From positions 3,162,001 through 3,226,000 of the forward strand of contig OY540821.1 of assembly GCA_961205875.1 (NCBI GenBank): a stretch of 64,000 nucleotides of DNA, written 5' to 3'. Within the stretch, counting starts at the first letter, position 1. Each line of letters starts with the position of its first letter. Under the pieces are notes generated by a model. It saw only the letters and a program-made list of their open reading frames with translations. It searched no databases and was not told the DNA's origin. Positions 11,530-22,906 of the stretch are shown in pieces. The stretch comes from Sialis fuliginosa (Eukaryota > Arthropoda > Insecta > Megaloptera > Sialidae). Position numbers and translations under genes: made by a program.

Positions 11530-12480
11530 ACTTCCATGTTCTGAAAGGAATGGATGTATTGTAATACCATCGAAATTTCGTGTCCGAAAAAATGACAGAT
11601 TCTGATTGTACTAACTTCAAAACGTAAAGAAAAGTTAATTTCCGCATGACAGTTGTGCGTGTGCCTGTGTGTCTGGATGTAGAATTTTCTTTCGTTCACG
11701 ATAACTACTGTAAAAATGCACCGATCCGAATTATTTTTGGGGAAAATGTTTGTATCAGTGAGTACTCCAGACCTATTGATTTTGGTTCTAATCAGATGAA
11801 GAGTTTTGGAAATATTCGAAATTTTGTAACTTTTATCGTCTAAAAAGTGAACGTTGCGAGTATTATCTCACTAATTTTGATAAGAGTTGGTACATTTGTA
11901 GTTCAATTGAACCTAAGGGACATTTATTATTTGTATGTCCTTAAAGAGCCATTGAAGGGGTGAAAACCACCCTCAAAATCTGAATTTTTACTTCCATGTT
12001 CTGAAAGAAATGGAAGTATTGTAATACCATCGAAAAATCGTGTCCGAGAAAATGACAAATTCTGATTGTACTAACTTCAAAACTTAAAGAAAAGTTAATT
12101 TCCGCATGGCGGCTGTGCGTGTGTCTGTGTGTCTGTGTGTCCGTGTGTCTGTGTGTCTGTGCGGATGTAGAATTTTCTTTCGTTCACGATAACTACTGTA
12201 AAAATGCACCGATCTGAATTATTTTTGGGGAAAATGTTTGTCTCAGTGAGTACTCCAGACCTATGGATTTTGGTGTTAATCGAATTAGGGGTTTTGGAAA
12301 TATTCGCAATTTTGTAACTTTTTTCGTCTAAAAAGTGAATATTGCGAGTATTATCTCACTAATTTTGATAAGATTTGGTACATTTGCAGTTCAATTGAAT
12401 CTAAGGGACATTTATTATTTATACGTGCCTAAACAGTCATTAAAGGGGTGAAAAACACACTTAAAATTTGAATTTTAAAT
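11530..12480 (+). repeat. F8 repeat, head-to-tail dimer of about 460 bp
   Basis: Two units starting ACTTCCATGTTCTGAAAG at 11530 and 11990 are nearly identical over TGTAATACCATCGAAA, CTAACTTCAAAAC, TTCTTTCGTTCACGATAACT, CTGTAAAAATGCACCGATC and GAGTACTCCAGACCTAT. The second has an expanded GTGTCTGTGTGTC tract at 12118-12162. Reverse-oriented partial copies lie at 21893-22172 and 34255-35070. Confidence 0.8.
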
Positions 12481-12483
12481 ACT

Positions 12484-13900
12484 AATATGTCATTAATTCA
12501 TGTTTCCTTGGAAACAAATGCAACTAAATTCAAATTGTCAAATTAGTTTTTCTACGAATGTGTTTTATGTTTTTGACATTAGAAAACTAATATTTATATA
12601 CAAATGGCAAAAAGAGCTGTAACCGTTGTAAGTATTTATGTTTTTTTAATGTATTACGATATGTATATTCATAGTAGTAGGTTATATAAATAAAATATTT
12701 AAAAAAACATCTGCCAAGTAAATGCACAGTGCTTCCTCGTGCTAAATTCACTAAAACCGATAGTGTTCAGATAAATTGCCTGGCATTGGTTAACCATTTA
12801 ATTTTTATACAAATTTTACTAAAAAATCTTAGTTCGAATTTTTTCTTAAAACGCACCTGAATATTTTTTCATATATTTTTAATTTTTTGACAATTTCAAT
12901 CTAAATCTAAATTTATGCAAATGTCAAAATGACATTTAAAACGTCAAAGTGACATTTAAAACGCCAAAATGACACTTAATATATCCAATCAAATATCAAT
13001 TTAGAAAAACAAAACACGAATTTTTAAAATTAATTTAGATAAATCTTTGTAAGGGAATATTTTACAACAAACGTAGTAGACCCATATTATAGGAAATTTA
13101 ATTCTCTACAAAAAATATTCTATAAAATTTTCTCGTAACATGTGTCGTTCTTGAGATATCTTGAAAAAAGAAATATTTTGGGGTGTCACCCCTCCCCCTT
13201 ACACACGATTTTGATGATTTTGAAATGGGACCGTCCTCAAACCAAACCCAACCATCCGACCAAGTTTCAATAATATCGGTTCAGTGGTTCATGAGGTATG
13301 CGTGTGACAAGGATTCAGGGGACAGACGGACGGACGGACGGACGGACGGACGGACGGACAGACAGACAGACACGGAACGAAAAGTGTTTGTCTTGACGTG
13401 AAACGGATAAATAAATTTAAAATTTTGAAATTGGAGAACTTTTTTTTTGTCTCAATCTGAAACGATCACATAGCTTCTCGTATCTTCGATATTGCGAGGA
13501 AGCAAAATGTATATTAAAAAATTATTTAAAAAGATAGAAAGAACATGGAAGTCATGTATGGTTCTCCATACCGATATTTAATATTAGTTAATATGTCATT
13601 AATTCATGTTGCCATGGAAACAAATGCAACTAAATTCAAATTGTCAAATTAGTTGTTCTACGAATGTGTATTATGTTTTTGACATTAGGACATTAGAAAA
13701 CTAATATTTATATACAAATGGCAATAACTGCTGTAACCGCCGTAAGTATATATGTATGTTTTTTTATGTATTACGAAATTCATACTCATAGTAGTAGGTT
13801 ATATAAATAAAACATTTAAAGAAAATTATATTTAAAAAGATAGAAGGAACATGGAAGTCATGTATGGTTCTCCATACCGATATTTATTAGTGTGTTTAAT
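12484..13900 (+). repeat. Tandem pair of a roughly 300-bp unit, the first split by F1 copy C
   Basis: Unit 1 (12484-12702, resuming 13506-13585) and unit 2 (13586-13900) share ATATGTCATTAATTCATGTT, GGAAACAAATGCAACTAAAT, GACATTAG..AAACTAATATT, CATAGTAGTAGGTTATATAA and GAACATGGAAGTCATGTATG. Unit 2 is the empty site for the F1 insertion in unit 1. A reverse copy lies at 34530-34980. It is probably the right part of F8. Confidence 0.75.
12703..13505 (+). repeat. F1 interspersed repeat, copy C
   Basis: Ends and internal order as in copies A and D, with very high similarity to both. It has two fewer AAACGTCAAAATGACATTT-type units than copy A. The GACG tract spans 13324-13372. It sits inside unit 1 of the 12484-13900 tandem pair, so it arrived after that duplication or was lost from only one unit. 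Confidence 0.85.
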
Positions 13901-13904
13901 GAAA

Positions 13905-14060
13905 TTTTACTTAAATGGCAGTAACCACTGAACTATTCGTAAAAAACGATTTGAAATTTTAACACGTAAAACTAAATTTTATTACGAACTAATTTAAAGT
14001 TCATGTGATTTATAGTTACAGAGTTCTATGTCTCCAAACAGGAATCGTCGTTTTATCTAT
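13905..14060 (+). repeat. F13 single unit
   Basis: TTTTACTTAAATGGCAGTAA, CCACTGAACTATTCGT, TGTGATTTATAGTTACAGAG and TTCTATGTCTCCAAACAGG match the 11021-11520 units in order. Confidence 0.6.
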
Positions 14061-14344
14061 TCGATATACGTATTTATATGTATATGTTTTTTATAATTAC
14101 CCATAGTACACGAAGGTAGGTAGTGAACAAATTAACAACAAACAAGGTCGATTGATAGGTGCAAGCATAGAGAGAGAGAGAATTGGACAAGGACAGATAA
14201 TTGTTGTTGTTTTGAACATTCGAGTTTTTCGTGTCCCTGCTGGAAAATAATTAAATTTAATTAGCGGAAATTCTCAACGGTTTGTTAGAATACGAAATTA
14301 GATTAACGAATTTAGACACGGGATAAATGATTTATTTATATAGA

Positions 14345-14655
14345 GAATGTAAACAAACTACGTGAATATAGCAACAGACAACTTTTTAAATGTCTTTAAC
14401 TTAAAAAAATCGAAATCATTAATTTTTTTTATTGTGACACATTCTTCCGGAAGTTGGTTGGACTCGAATGAACATAGAAACAGATAAACTTAAAATTGTT
14501 GGTCAAAATATTTATATAAATTTACGTGACTATAGCAATAGACAACTTTTTAAATGTCTGGTAATTTTTACCTGAAAAATTCGAAATTGTGAATTTTTTA
14601 TTGCAACACATTCTTCCGGAAGTTGGTTGAAAATTTTGGGTCAAAAACTCATTGC
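14345..14655 (+). repeat. Tandem duplication, two units of about 170 bp
   Basis: ACGTGA.TATAGCAA.AGACA, CTTTTTAAATGTCT and ACACATTCTTCCGGAAGTTG occur in order at 14360-14455 and 14523-14625. No coding frame is maintained through the duplication. Confidence 0.65.
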
Positions 14656-15278
14656 TAAAATCAAATAAACCGTGGATAACTGTCGTATGTGAAACCAGAC
14701 ATTAAATTATGTTCTTTGTTAATTAATTATTTTTTAATAAATGAATACCATTAAAATTTCTTTATAGCGAGCGTTTACTAAGACTATATTTGTTGGGAGT
14801 TCGATTTTACCGCCCACCCCACCCACCATCCCCTAAGCACTGCCCTGTATCATGCCAGGCAATCAATATGACTTAAAATTACAGTCCTTATGTAAACGTA
14901 AAAGTAGAAATTGCATTTATCAGGTAGATTCAAAGAAACTTGATAATTAGTTGGATATAAGCCCCAATTATAAATACGGGGGTGTTCTAAATTAAACACT
15001 GTTAACCCTGCAGTGGGCGTGTTTGTACGTCGTTCTTTCCGTGGGTTTTTAAACTTAAATATTTAAGAAATCATTTCTTCAGAATTTTCACCACTTTTCA
15101 CGGATAAATAATTTTTAAAAGTTGGTTAATATTTTTGAAATCAACTATACGCGTTTTTTTATACCCCCCCCCCCCTCACCTTTACTTATGCATTTAAATA
15201 GAAATAAATAAAATAAAATAAATTAATTCTTATAAAAATAAAGTAGGCCAAAAAATGGGTCGTTTTTCTAACTTAATC
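14656..15278. other. No feature identified
   Basis: AT-rich DNA with a poly-C run at 15165-15175. No repeat partner or exon recognised. Confidence 0.45.
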
Positions 15279-16090
15279 AAAAAACATCTGCCAAGTAAAT
15301 GAACAGTGCTTCCTCGTGCTAAATTCACTAAAACCGATAGTGTTCAGATAAATTGCCTGGCATTGGTTAACCATTTAATTTTTATACAAATTTTACTAAA
15401 AAATTTTAGTTCGAATTTTTTCTTAAAACGCACCTGAATATTTTTTCATATATTTTTAATTTTTTGACAATTTCAATCTAAATCTAAATTTATGCAAATG
15501 TCAAAATGACATTTAAAACGTCAAAGTGACATTTAAAACGCCAAAGTGACATTTAAAACGTCAAAATGACACTTAATATATCCAATCAAATATCAATTTA
15601 GAAAAACAAAACACGAATTTTTAAAATTAATTTAGATAAATCTTTGTAAGGGAATATTTTACAACAAACGTAGTAGACCCATATTATAGGAAATTTAATT
15701 CTCTACAAAAAATATTCTATAAAATTTTCTCGTAACATGTGTCGTTCTTGAGATATCTTGAAAAAAGAAATATTTTGGGGTGTCACCCCTCCCCCTTACA
15801 CACGATTTTGATGATTTTGAAATGGGACCGTCCTCAAACCAAACCCAACCATCCGACCAAGTTTCAATAATATCGGTTCAGTGGTTCATGAGTTATGCGT
15901 GTGACAAGGATTCAGGGGACAGACGGACGGACGGACACACTGACAGACAGACAGACACGGAACGAAAAGTGTTTGTCTTAACGTGAAACGGATAAATCAA
16001 TTTAAAATTTTGAAATTGGAGAACTTTTTTTTTGTCTCAATCTGAAACGATCACATAGCTTCTCGTATCTTCGATATTGCGAGGAAGCAA
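15279..16090 (+). repeat. F1 interspersed repeat, copy D
   Basis: Full-length and nearly identical to copy A, with a short GACG/GACA tract (15918-15957). High similarity among A, C and D suggests a recent burst. Confidence 0.85.
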
Positions 16091-16622
16091 TTGTAGTAAT
16101 AGAATTATAAATAAAGTGCGCGTCCTCTGCAGGGTCAAACCAAACACAGTTAATAAAGGCGGAGCTACTCGTCTGCTGATAAATTGTATTGATAATGTTT
16201 TCAGTACAAATTTGAAAACGTTAGTGTATTTAACTTGAGAGTTAATTAAAAAAGTTTTGTATTTCATTGTAAATATTTAAAATTACATTCTACAGTCAAC
16301 ATACGTTAATTCGATAGCAGCCCTTTGTATCAGATATTTAAGTAAATATATGGTTTTAATTTAATTTTTATCACATGTGATGTTATCGAGGCGCTTCGGT
16401 TGCTCGACAATGGTAATATAGAGAGAAGGCTCAAAAGAGTGAAGCCTTTTGAATTGGTAAAGTGAAACAGTGCTTTTCAGTGAAGTGATTGAGTGCTGTC
16501 ATTGGACAGTAAGACTCAATAATTAACTTTATTATATTATAAGAGATAAGCTGCTTGTTAGTTTTAAGACTAGTTGTAGCGATAATATAAATGTTTAAAA
16601 AAATAAATAAAAAAAAAACATG
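16091..16622. other. No gene identified
   Basis: Some GC-richer patches (16110-16180, 16385-16460) but no exon or repeat match in this window. Confidence 0.4.
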
Positions 16623-17687
16623 TGATGTGGCACCAGTCTGGGACTCTTGTTTAATAATGTACTAAATTAGAAATATTTGTTCATATTTGATAACTGCCAT
16701 TACTGAATCATAATCTATAGAGACTTAACTCTGAAACAGCTTCATTTGATGACAATCGGCCAATGGATTCAAAGTAGTGGACATTTAGACTTATTATTAA
16801 TATAATCGATTTATTAATTATTATATTATCATAGCATCTGCTTTACATTGTTTACAATTTTACGATTCTTTATTTTATTTCTTTTGTTTCTTTATACTTA
16901 TCATTTTGTAATCATTAGTAAATGTTCATCACTGGGTGCCAATAGGCACGAAGCCTAATTTTTAAAAACTATTTTATGATGATTTTACGTGTCTCCTATT
17001 TCCAAAAAAATACTTATTTCTGCAGAAAATAAAGGTTTAATCACAAAAATTGACTCTTTTAAAACTAATTTTGAATTTGACGCCAAAACGCTCGAAGGTG
17101 TCATGGCGCATTTTTGACGTCACGCCTATGTAAAGACTTCTTGTCAACAATAATAAATCCTTGTTCCATCGCTAACGCGTCTCGGTTTTACTTTTGGTAA
17201 CACAAAACTGAGCAAATTGATAATTTAAACCACAAAATAATTTATAAACAGTGCAGATATTAATAAAACAAAAATGATGTTTACGTAGCCGTGACGTCAT
17301 CCACTCTGACTGGTGTTTTATCTGACATGGCGGATTGCTGTATTTTGTGTTTTTATTTTATCAAAAATCATATTAATCTCGCTTTTAAAATAATAATAAA
17401 TACATTTTTTAGAATCTTTTTAACCTATTTCATTATTTAAAATCATAATTTCAGTGATACTTTGTTACTGGCATCATACCTATTGCTGGTTTTTCTTTAA
17501 CCATTACTGGAGAAAAAAACATAATATAATTTAAAAAACAAACTATATTTGCAGACTATGGTAATTAAATTGATTAGCAGAAAGAATGATAGAGGTACTT
17601 GCTTTATTAGTAACATGAGTTTATAAAAAGCCCACCAATCCCAAAAAATAGTATGGCTTAAAGCGGTTAAGACTGGTGCCAGTACCT
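16623..17687 (+). mobile_element. F4 TA-target MITE, copy 1, interrupted
   Basis: F4 is a family of 450-570-bp elements with ends AGGTA(C/G)TGGCACCAGTCTTGG and the inverse. Internal landmarks are ATTTGATGACAATCGGCCAA, GTGGACATTTAAACTAATTA, GCTTTACATTGTTT and CATTACTGGAGAAAAA. Here the left end is eroded (TGGCACCAGTCTGGG at 16628), while the right end CTGGTGCCAGTACCT is followed by TA. The body is split by about 530 bp of unrelated sequence (16942-17476). No transposase. Confidence 0.75.
16942..17476. mobile_element. Likely insertion inside F4 copy 1, short inverted ends
   Basis: Other F4 copies run directly from CATCACTG.G to TACTGGTTTTACC, whereas here 530 bp intervene. The insert edges read CAATAGGCACGAAGCC and, inverted, CAATAGGTATGATGCC. 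These are imperfect inverted ends of about 16 bp. The exact boundary and target duplication are ambiguous because the F4 target itself has CCATTG. Interior contains TTTTGACGTCACGCC and GACGTCATCC motifs. No coding frame. Confidence 0.55.
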
Positions 17688-17689
17688 TA

Positions 17690-18460
17690 CAGTCGTTAAC
17701 TTACATATATCAAACTAATTTTCTTTCTCCTATTTTGATTACAGTAAATATAAAAATAATAAAATACCTCTGATACATTCTTAAGTATTTAACACCGCGT
17801 TTACCCCACTCATAGCACGCCTATGGATCTGAATGAGATGTTTAAACGTAATGTATAAAATAATGCTTGTTTGGATGGGTTTGAACGTGAAATATAATTA
17901 TACAAGATTTATTGCACAAGTAATTTGAGTTCTTTGTCTAAAGTTTTATAAGTTTTTATCTAATAGCACGCGAATTACCCATTTAAACAAGAAATTTAGT
18001 AAATTAACAGCGGGCATCTGTAAAAAATAATGTTGATTTTGATTTATCTTTATTATCTTCAATGTATTTAAGTTTTGTGTTATTTACTATAAGTATTGAA
18101 ATTTCAAAACGGGAAATTTATGTTCCTATTAAAAAAATATATTTCGTGTATACAAATATCTGCCATGGGTGCTACGGGACTTTCCTATACGTAATACTGA
18201 GTGTACTATTAGTGTACGTGTTTCTAAAAAAAAAAATATTTTTGACAAAATAATAAAAGATAAAATGAAATTAATGGGTCATAAATTATAGATAATAATA
18301 TTCTCTACAACATGTAACAAATTATTTTTAAACGTAATCACTAAACCGGAAACGGATGGTTACTCTTCGTGAGCAAAAATTTCTGATACGCCCGACTTAA
18401 TCCAGGGTGATACCGAAATTCGTTTAATTTGTAAAAGCCAAAACAACTGTAGGTATATAA
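17690..18460. other. AT-rich DNA, no feature identified
   Basis: A short open frame at 18062-18253 is hydrophobic, with no recognisable family. No repeat partner was seen. Confidence 0.45.
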
Positions 18461-18753
18461 CAGGGCTTCGAACCGTTATTTTTTTCGTTACGGTTCGAGT
18501 AAAAAAATATATTTCGGTTCGGTTCCGAAAATAAATAACGGTTTTTTCGGTTTACGGTTTAGCTCCGAGTGATTAATTAAAAAAAATTATTTGTATTAAA
18601 AATTTATTTTCTAACATAATTTAGAACATTTTATAGTACTTGTATGATAGCTCGAAAGACAATTGTAGTAGGAAATAAGATCATGTTAACGCGCGCATAT
18701 TAACATGTACTGAACCGACAAAAACGATATTTTTATTTCGGTTCGAATCCCTG
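18461..18753. mobile_element. F10 hAT-like MITE, copy 1 (293 bp)
   Basis: Ends CAGGGCTTCGAACCG and CGGTTCGAATCCCTG are inverted with one mismatch. The flanks GTATATAA and GATATAAT are similar but not identical. The interior is rich in CGGTTCGGTTCCG-like repeats. CA..TG ends fit the hAT superfamily. Copies: 35078-35467, 52871-53202, and a diverged one near 31230. Confidence 0.75.
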
Positions 18754-18863
18754 GATATAATAATTCAATTTATCAGTTTTTGAAATACCAAGCCAATAGA
18801 AAACTTTTAAAGTAAGAAAAAATAAAACCGACTTCAAAAACTGTTAAATTAAAAATTATATTA

Positions 18864-19423
18864 AGGTAAAGGCACCAGTTATGGCCATAAGAGCAATTTT
18901 TCGTTATTTTTGGATTATAGGGCTTGTTTTTTGTAATTCTCATGAACATGTTACTAAATAAAAACTATGTTACTAATAAAACAAAGTAACTCTTGATTTA
19001 ATCAATTTAATAGTCCGCAAATATAGTTTGTTTATTAAATTATAGCCTTTTATTTTGTTCATGTTTTTTCTCCAGTAATTTCAAAGGTAAAACCAGTAAT
19101 GAGTACGCAGTGATGGACACTTGCTAATGATTACAAAATGATAAGTACTACGACACAAAAGATATAAAATAAATAATCGTCAAATTTGAAACAATGTAAA
19201 GCAGTTGCTATGATAATATTGTATAATAATTAATTAATAATTTGTACTAATAATTAGTTTAAATGTCCACCATTTTGACACCTATTGGCCGATTGTCACC
19301 AAATCACGCTGTAAGACAGTTAAATGTATATAGATTTAAATATCAACACATATTTCTAATTCAGTACGTTTAATTAAAAATTTGCCATTACTGGGGTCCT
19401 TGCCAAGACTGGTGGCACTACCT
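18864..19423 (-). mobile_element. F4 MITE, copy 2 (560 bp)
   Basis: Reverse orientation relative to copy 4. Ends AGGTAAAGGCACCAG and CTGGTGGCACTACCT, each flanked by TA (18862-18863, 19424-19425). Internal landmarks are in reverse order, e.g. TCCGCAAATATAGTTTGTTT and TTTAAATGTCCACCATTTTG. Confidence 0.85.
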
Positions 19424-19425
19424 TA

Positions 19426-21450
19426 TATACTTTTCAGTGTTTTTAAGTTTTTTTTTAATTCGTGTTTATTTTTTCCTTAAATTTTTTTATGGTAAATTGA
19501 AGTACCACTGTTTTAAATTAGAAAATAAATTCCACCTCTTTCAAATTGTTTTTATAAGTCAGGTTGTATTAATAAGAAACCTTGCAGTGATTTTTATTGT
19601 CGGAATAAGGTAAAATAGGTTAATTGAAGTTCGAACTGTTTGTTCCCGTTATCTGTTAAACGATTATTTATTCCTGTAAGCTCCGTTAATGGTCGCAAAT
19701 AAAACTTACACTTAGCTTAATGATCTCAGTCTTGTATATAAAATGTATTTATATATTGCAGACATAAATTTAATATTCTTGAACAATTGCCAAAAGTATA
19801 TGGGGTCTCTACATTTACTGTTAATTTTTTCTTCAATAAAATTCTCATAAAAATAAAACAGAGTGTTCGGATATAAGTAATTGTATATATAATTTGATTT
19901 TATTGTATTTACTTTCTTATACTGATTTATTTTTTATTTTTCGTGGTTACATATGACACAAATATTTCTTTTTAATTTTTAATTAAAAAATATTGTAAAT
20001 TGGGATAGGGATGCATATCGAGACGAGATGGGTTTAAATTAGGACGAGACAAGACAGATATTAACTTTGTTCTTGTCGAGAGTCGATATTTTTGATTTTA
20101 GACAAAGTTAGAAATCAGATCGAGTCATTTTGCATTCTGCTTTTAACCCTCTAACTGTCTTCAATCGACGACGAACCGAAAATTTCGCGAGGCACGGCTG
20201 TCGTAAATAAGCTGTTTGATTAATTATGCTAGGCATTACCGTGTATAAAAATAAATATTGATATAAAAAAAACATATCAAATTCTTCATTTTTTGCGTTT
20301 GGACAGCCAGTTTTGTGAATATATTTACGTAGTGAAAGGGTTAAATAATTGACAATAATATTTGATATTAATCATTCAATCAATAATTAAAGTATTCGTT
20401 ATATTTCAGTTTTATTTTTTATATAACATGAGAATAAATGAAAAAAAATTTTTTTTAGAAAATAATTCATATAAAACCGATTTAATTTTTTTTGTGTAAG
20501 AAAAAGTTACGTAACTCATCTAATCTCTCGCTAAAATTATCATATATTTCAAAATAGTCCTAGGTTCTTAGACTTTCGAACCGTGGAAGTCGCATCAATA
20601 TCGGACCAGTAGTTTTCGTGTCAAGTTACAAAAAAAAAAACAGTGAGACAGACATTTTAAAAACGATTGAAATCTTGTATGTAAAACAACCCAAAGATTG
20701 GAGGTAAAAATTGGATTGTATTAATTAATTATTAATTAATAAATGAATATTAAACCTATGAGTGGTCGTTCAATTTTATTTTTAATTATTTTTTTTTTCA
20801 TTTTAAAGGGATTTTACCCCCTAAGGATTGATTTTTGAGACTTCAGGCTATTTTATTTTAACTAATTAATTTTTACAAAATTTTGAGCCCTATTAGACCT
20901 TATATTGTTGTGATTTTAAGTATGTGGTGTAACTTTAGACTAAAGCTACATCACACCTTATTTTCCGGAAAACGGAAACTGTAATAACTTTAATTCCGGT
21001 TGTAATAAATTGTAATTAATTTGTAAAAAAATGTTGAAAAAGGTTTTTTTGGATTTGGCTATAAATGCTGGTGTAACTTTAAGAACATTAACAAAGTTAC
21101 ATTACTATATTATTGAGCAGATAGACAAATGAACCATCAGACAAACAGACATTTTAAAAACTATTAAAATATTTCCTGTAAAATGACGCATAGGCTAAAA
21201 AATATTTACATTTTACAGGTAGAACCTACTAATATAATTAATTTTTTTTAAATTGTTCCGCGCCTCCACCATATCCTTGAATATAGAAATATTCTAGAAA
21301 CTCTTACTTGTTTATTTTTAAAATGAGACCAGAATTGTTCTTATACTTATATTGATAGAGAAGGGGGTTCCTTGATAAATGTTAGTGTGGGAAGGGGGTG
21401 AATGGAAACATGGGGTAAAATGGTACATACATTTATCTTATAATGATTTT
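19426..21450. other. AT-rich DNA with only faint repeat traces
   Basis: At 20007-20110 the phrase GGGATGCATATCGAGACGAG recalls, in inverse, CTCGTCTCGTGTGCAGCCCT at 26699, possibly two fragments of one repeat family. A motif near 20570-20630 (TCGCATCAATATCGG, AGTAGTTTTCGTGTCAAGTT) resembles F14. No exon recognised. Confidence 0.4.
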
Positions 21451-21451
21451 T

Positions 21452-21650
21452 AACCGACTTCAAAAAAGGAGGAGGTTCTCAATTCGGGCATAACTCTGAC
21501 AAATATGCACCGATTTTTTTGTTTGTTTGAAAGAGTATACTCCCGAGATTATCTCATAAAAATTTTATCAGAATTTGGCCATGGACTTCAAAAACACGTC
21601 ATTCAAAAAGAGGAAAATAAAAAACCGACTTCAATAATTGTTAAAATTAA
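21452..21650 (+). repeat. ACCGACTTC-type dispersed repeat, copy 2
   Basis: Starts ACCGACTTCAAAAAAGGAGG, continues GGTTCTCAATTCGGGCATAA, TATACTCCCGAGATTATCTC and GGCCATGGACTTCAAAAAC, and ends AAAACCGACTTCAATAATTG. It serves as the intact reference for the interrupted copy at 481-1585. Confidence 0.7.
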
Positions 21651-21661
21651 TTATTAGGTAC

Positions 21662-22323
21662 TAGTGATGTAACGAATGTATGATTTTAAACATTCACGAA
21701 TGCGAATATTGACTTTTTTTATTATACTTAAATTTTCTTTTTCTTATTTTTTCGCTTTTAGGGGAGCATTAACCTCCCTCAAAAATTGTTTTTTGTAAAT
21801 TTTAATTTGTATTAATTTGATAAGTTTTTTTAAGCGGGTGGGGGCGCGGGGAGCATGGTTAATAAAAACTTTTTTTTGTAAATAATTCAAAAGACCCCAA
21901 TCCGATTAGCATCAAAATCAATAGGTCTAGACTCTAGAGTCTAGAGTACTCACTGAGACAAACATTTTCCCAAAAATAATTTAAATCGTTACAGTAGTAT
22001 CGTGAACGAAAGAAAATTCTACCTCCAGACACAAACACGCACAACCGCCATGCAGAAATCAATTTTTCTTTACGTTTTGAAGTTAGTACAATTAGAATCT
22101 GCTCTTATCTCGTACACGATTTTTCGACGATATTACAATATTTCCATTTCTTTCAGAACATGGAAGTAAAAATAAATTTGACTGTTCCTATGTTCTTAAA
22201 AATAATTATTTAATATAAAAGATAAAAAAAAATTTTTTTTTATTATTACAAAAACAAGTAATATTCGCACTTTTTCTTGCGAATGCGAATGTTAAAAATG
22301 TGCGAATATTCGTTACATTACTA
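21662..22323. mobile_element. hAT-like element, 662 bp, 8-bp target duplication
   Basis: Inverted ends TAGTGATGTAACGAAT and ATTCGTTACATTACTA (one mismatch) are followed inside by further ATTCGCATTCG-type inverted motifs. Flanks TTAGGTAC (21654-21661) and TTAGATAC (22324-22331) form an 8-bp duplication with one change, as expected for hAT elements. It contains a reverse F8 fragment at 21893-22172 and no transposase frame. It lies 123 bp upstream of the tomosyn exon. Confidence 0.8.
21893..22172 (-). repeat. F8 fragment inside the hAT-like element
   Basis: On the - strand it reads ACTTCCATGTTCTGAAAG, AATGGAAATATTGTAATA, the CTAACTTCAAAACGTAAAG region, and GAGTACTCTAGACTCTAG, matching 11530-11790. 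It is a truncated copy captured in, or part of, the surrounding element. Confidence 0.75.
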
Positions 22324-22446
22324 TTAGATACTCTTTACAGTGTTTTTAGGTTTTTTTTATACTGACTACTGTCTACAGTTACTTTATATTGTTTTGATAA
22401 TTTTCTTACAGAGTTTGTTTAATAAAGATAATTATTATTGTTTCAG

Positions 22447-22544
22447 ACGTTTCGGCATGGTTTCCCGTTCGAGCCGACGGCCATCGCTTTCGACCCCGTT
22501 CAACGGTTGCTGGCGATCGGGTCCAAATGTGGGTCCCTTAGAAT
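22447..22544 (+). CDS. Tomosyn (STXBP5-like) internal exon
   Basis: This 98-bp exon begins after the acceptor ATTATTGTTTCAG and reads in the first frame. The peptide includes RHGFPFEPTAIAFDPVQ followed by a leucine-rich AIG segment and GSLR. This matches the start of the beta-propeller region in tomosyn, where RHGFP.PTALAFDPVQ..LAIG is characteristic. Lgl proteins usually have QHGFP, so tomosyn is preferred. Tomosyn binds syntaxin and SNAP-25 and inhibits SNARE-driven exocytosis; that is family knowledge. The exon has 32 codons plus two bases, so it ends in phase 2. The donor GTATCC after AAT is weak; the frame stays open to 22638, but that extension does not resemble the family well. The higher GC than its flanks supports coding. 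No neighbouring tomosyn exon was recognised. Confidence 0.82.
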
Positions 22545-22906
22545 GTATCCTTTTTTTATAACTACGCTTAGAAATGAATATAATGGGGTAGAACATGATG
22601 ATTCTGGAGGAAAAGGTGATCGGATAGGTGTAGTTTGATAATAGGTAAGTCGATTTTTAATTTATTTTTTATATACATATGTTTACGTAGATACATATGT
22701 TTCTTAGACTGGAGCGATTTTATTTTTATTTTAACTTAAGGAATTCTTTGATAATTTTAGTGATAAAATAAAAATGTTCAAGCGTGACCCCTAATAATAA
22801 AATTTAAATACTTTTTTTGTTTTTATATTTTTTGATAAGTTGATAGGTATGAAAATATTTGCGATCTAATGCAAAAAATCGGGTTCGAAACTCGAATTAA
22901 CACTTA
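22545..22906 (+). other. Intron start, no further feature
   Basis: A strong donor-like GGTAAGT occurs at 22644, but extending the exon to it brings in TGA, TAA and TAG at 22636-22644 in frame. No repeat recognised. Confidence 0.5.

Noticed and set aside
18741-18753. GGTTCGAATCC resembles a tRNA B-box
   Set aside because: It is the inverted end of the F10 element; no A-box or cloverleaf stems precede it at the right spacing.
22545-22638. Extension of the tomosyn exon ending in a peptide with GVEHDDSGG
   Set aside because: The family continues with a GRPGVE-like motif, but spacing and neighbours do not fit, and stops follow before the good donor. Probably chance.
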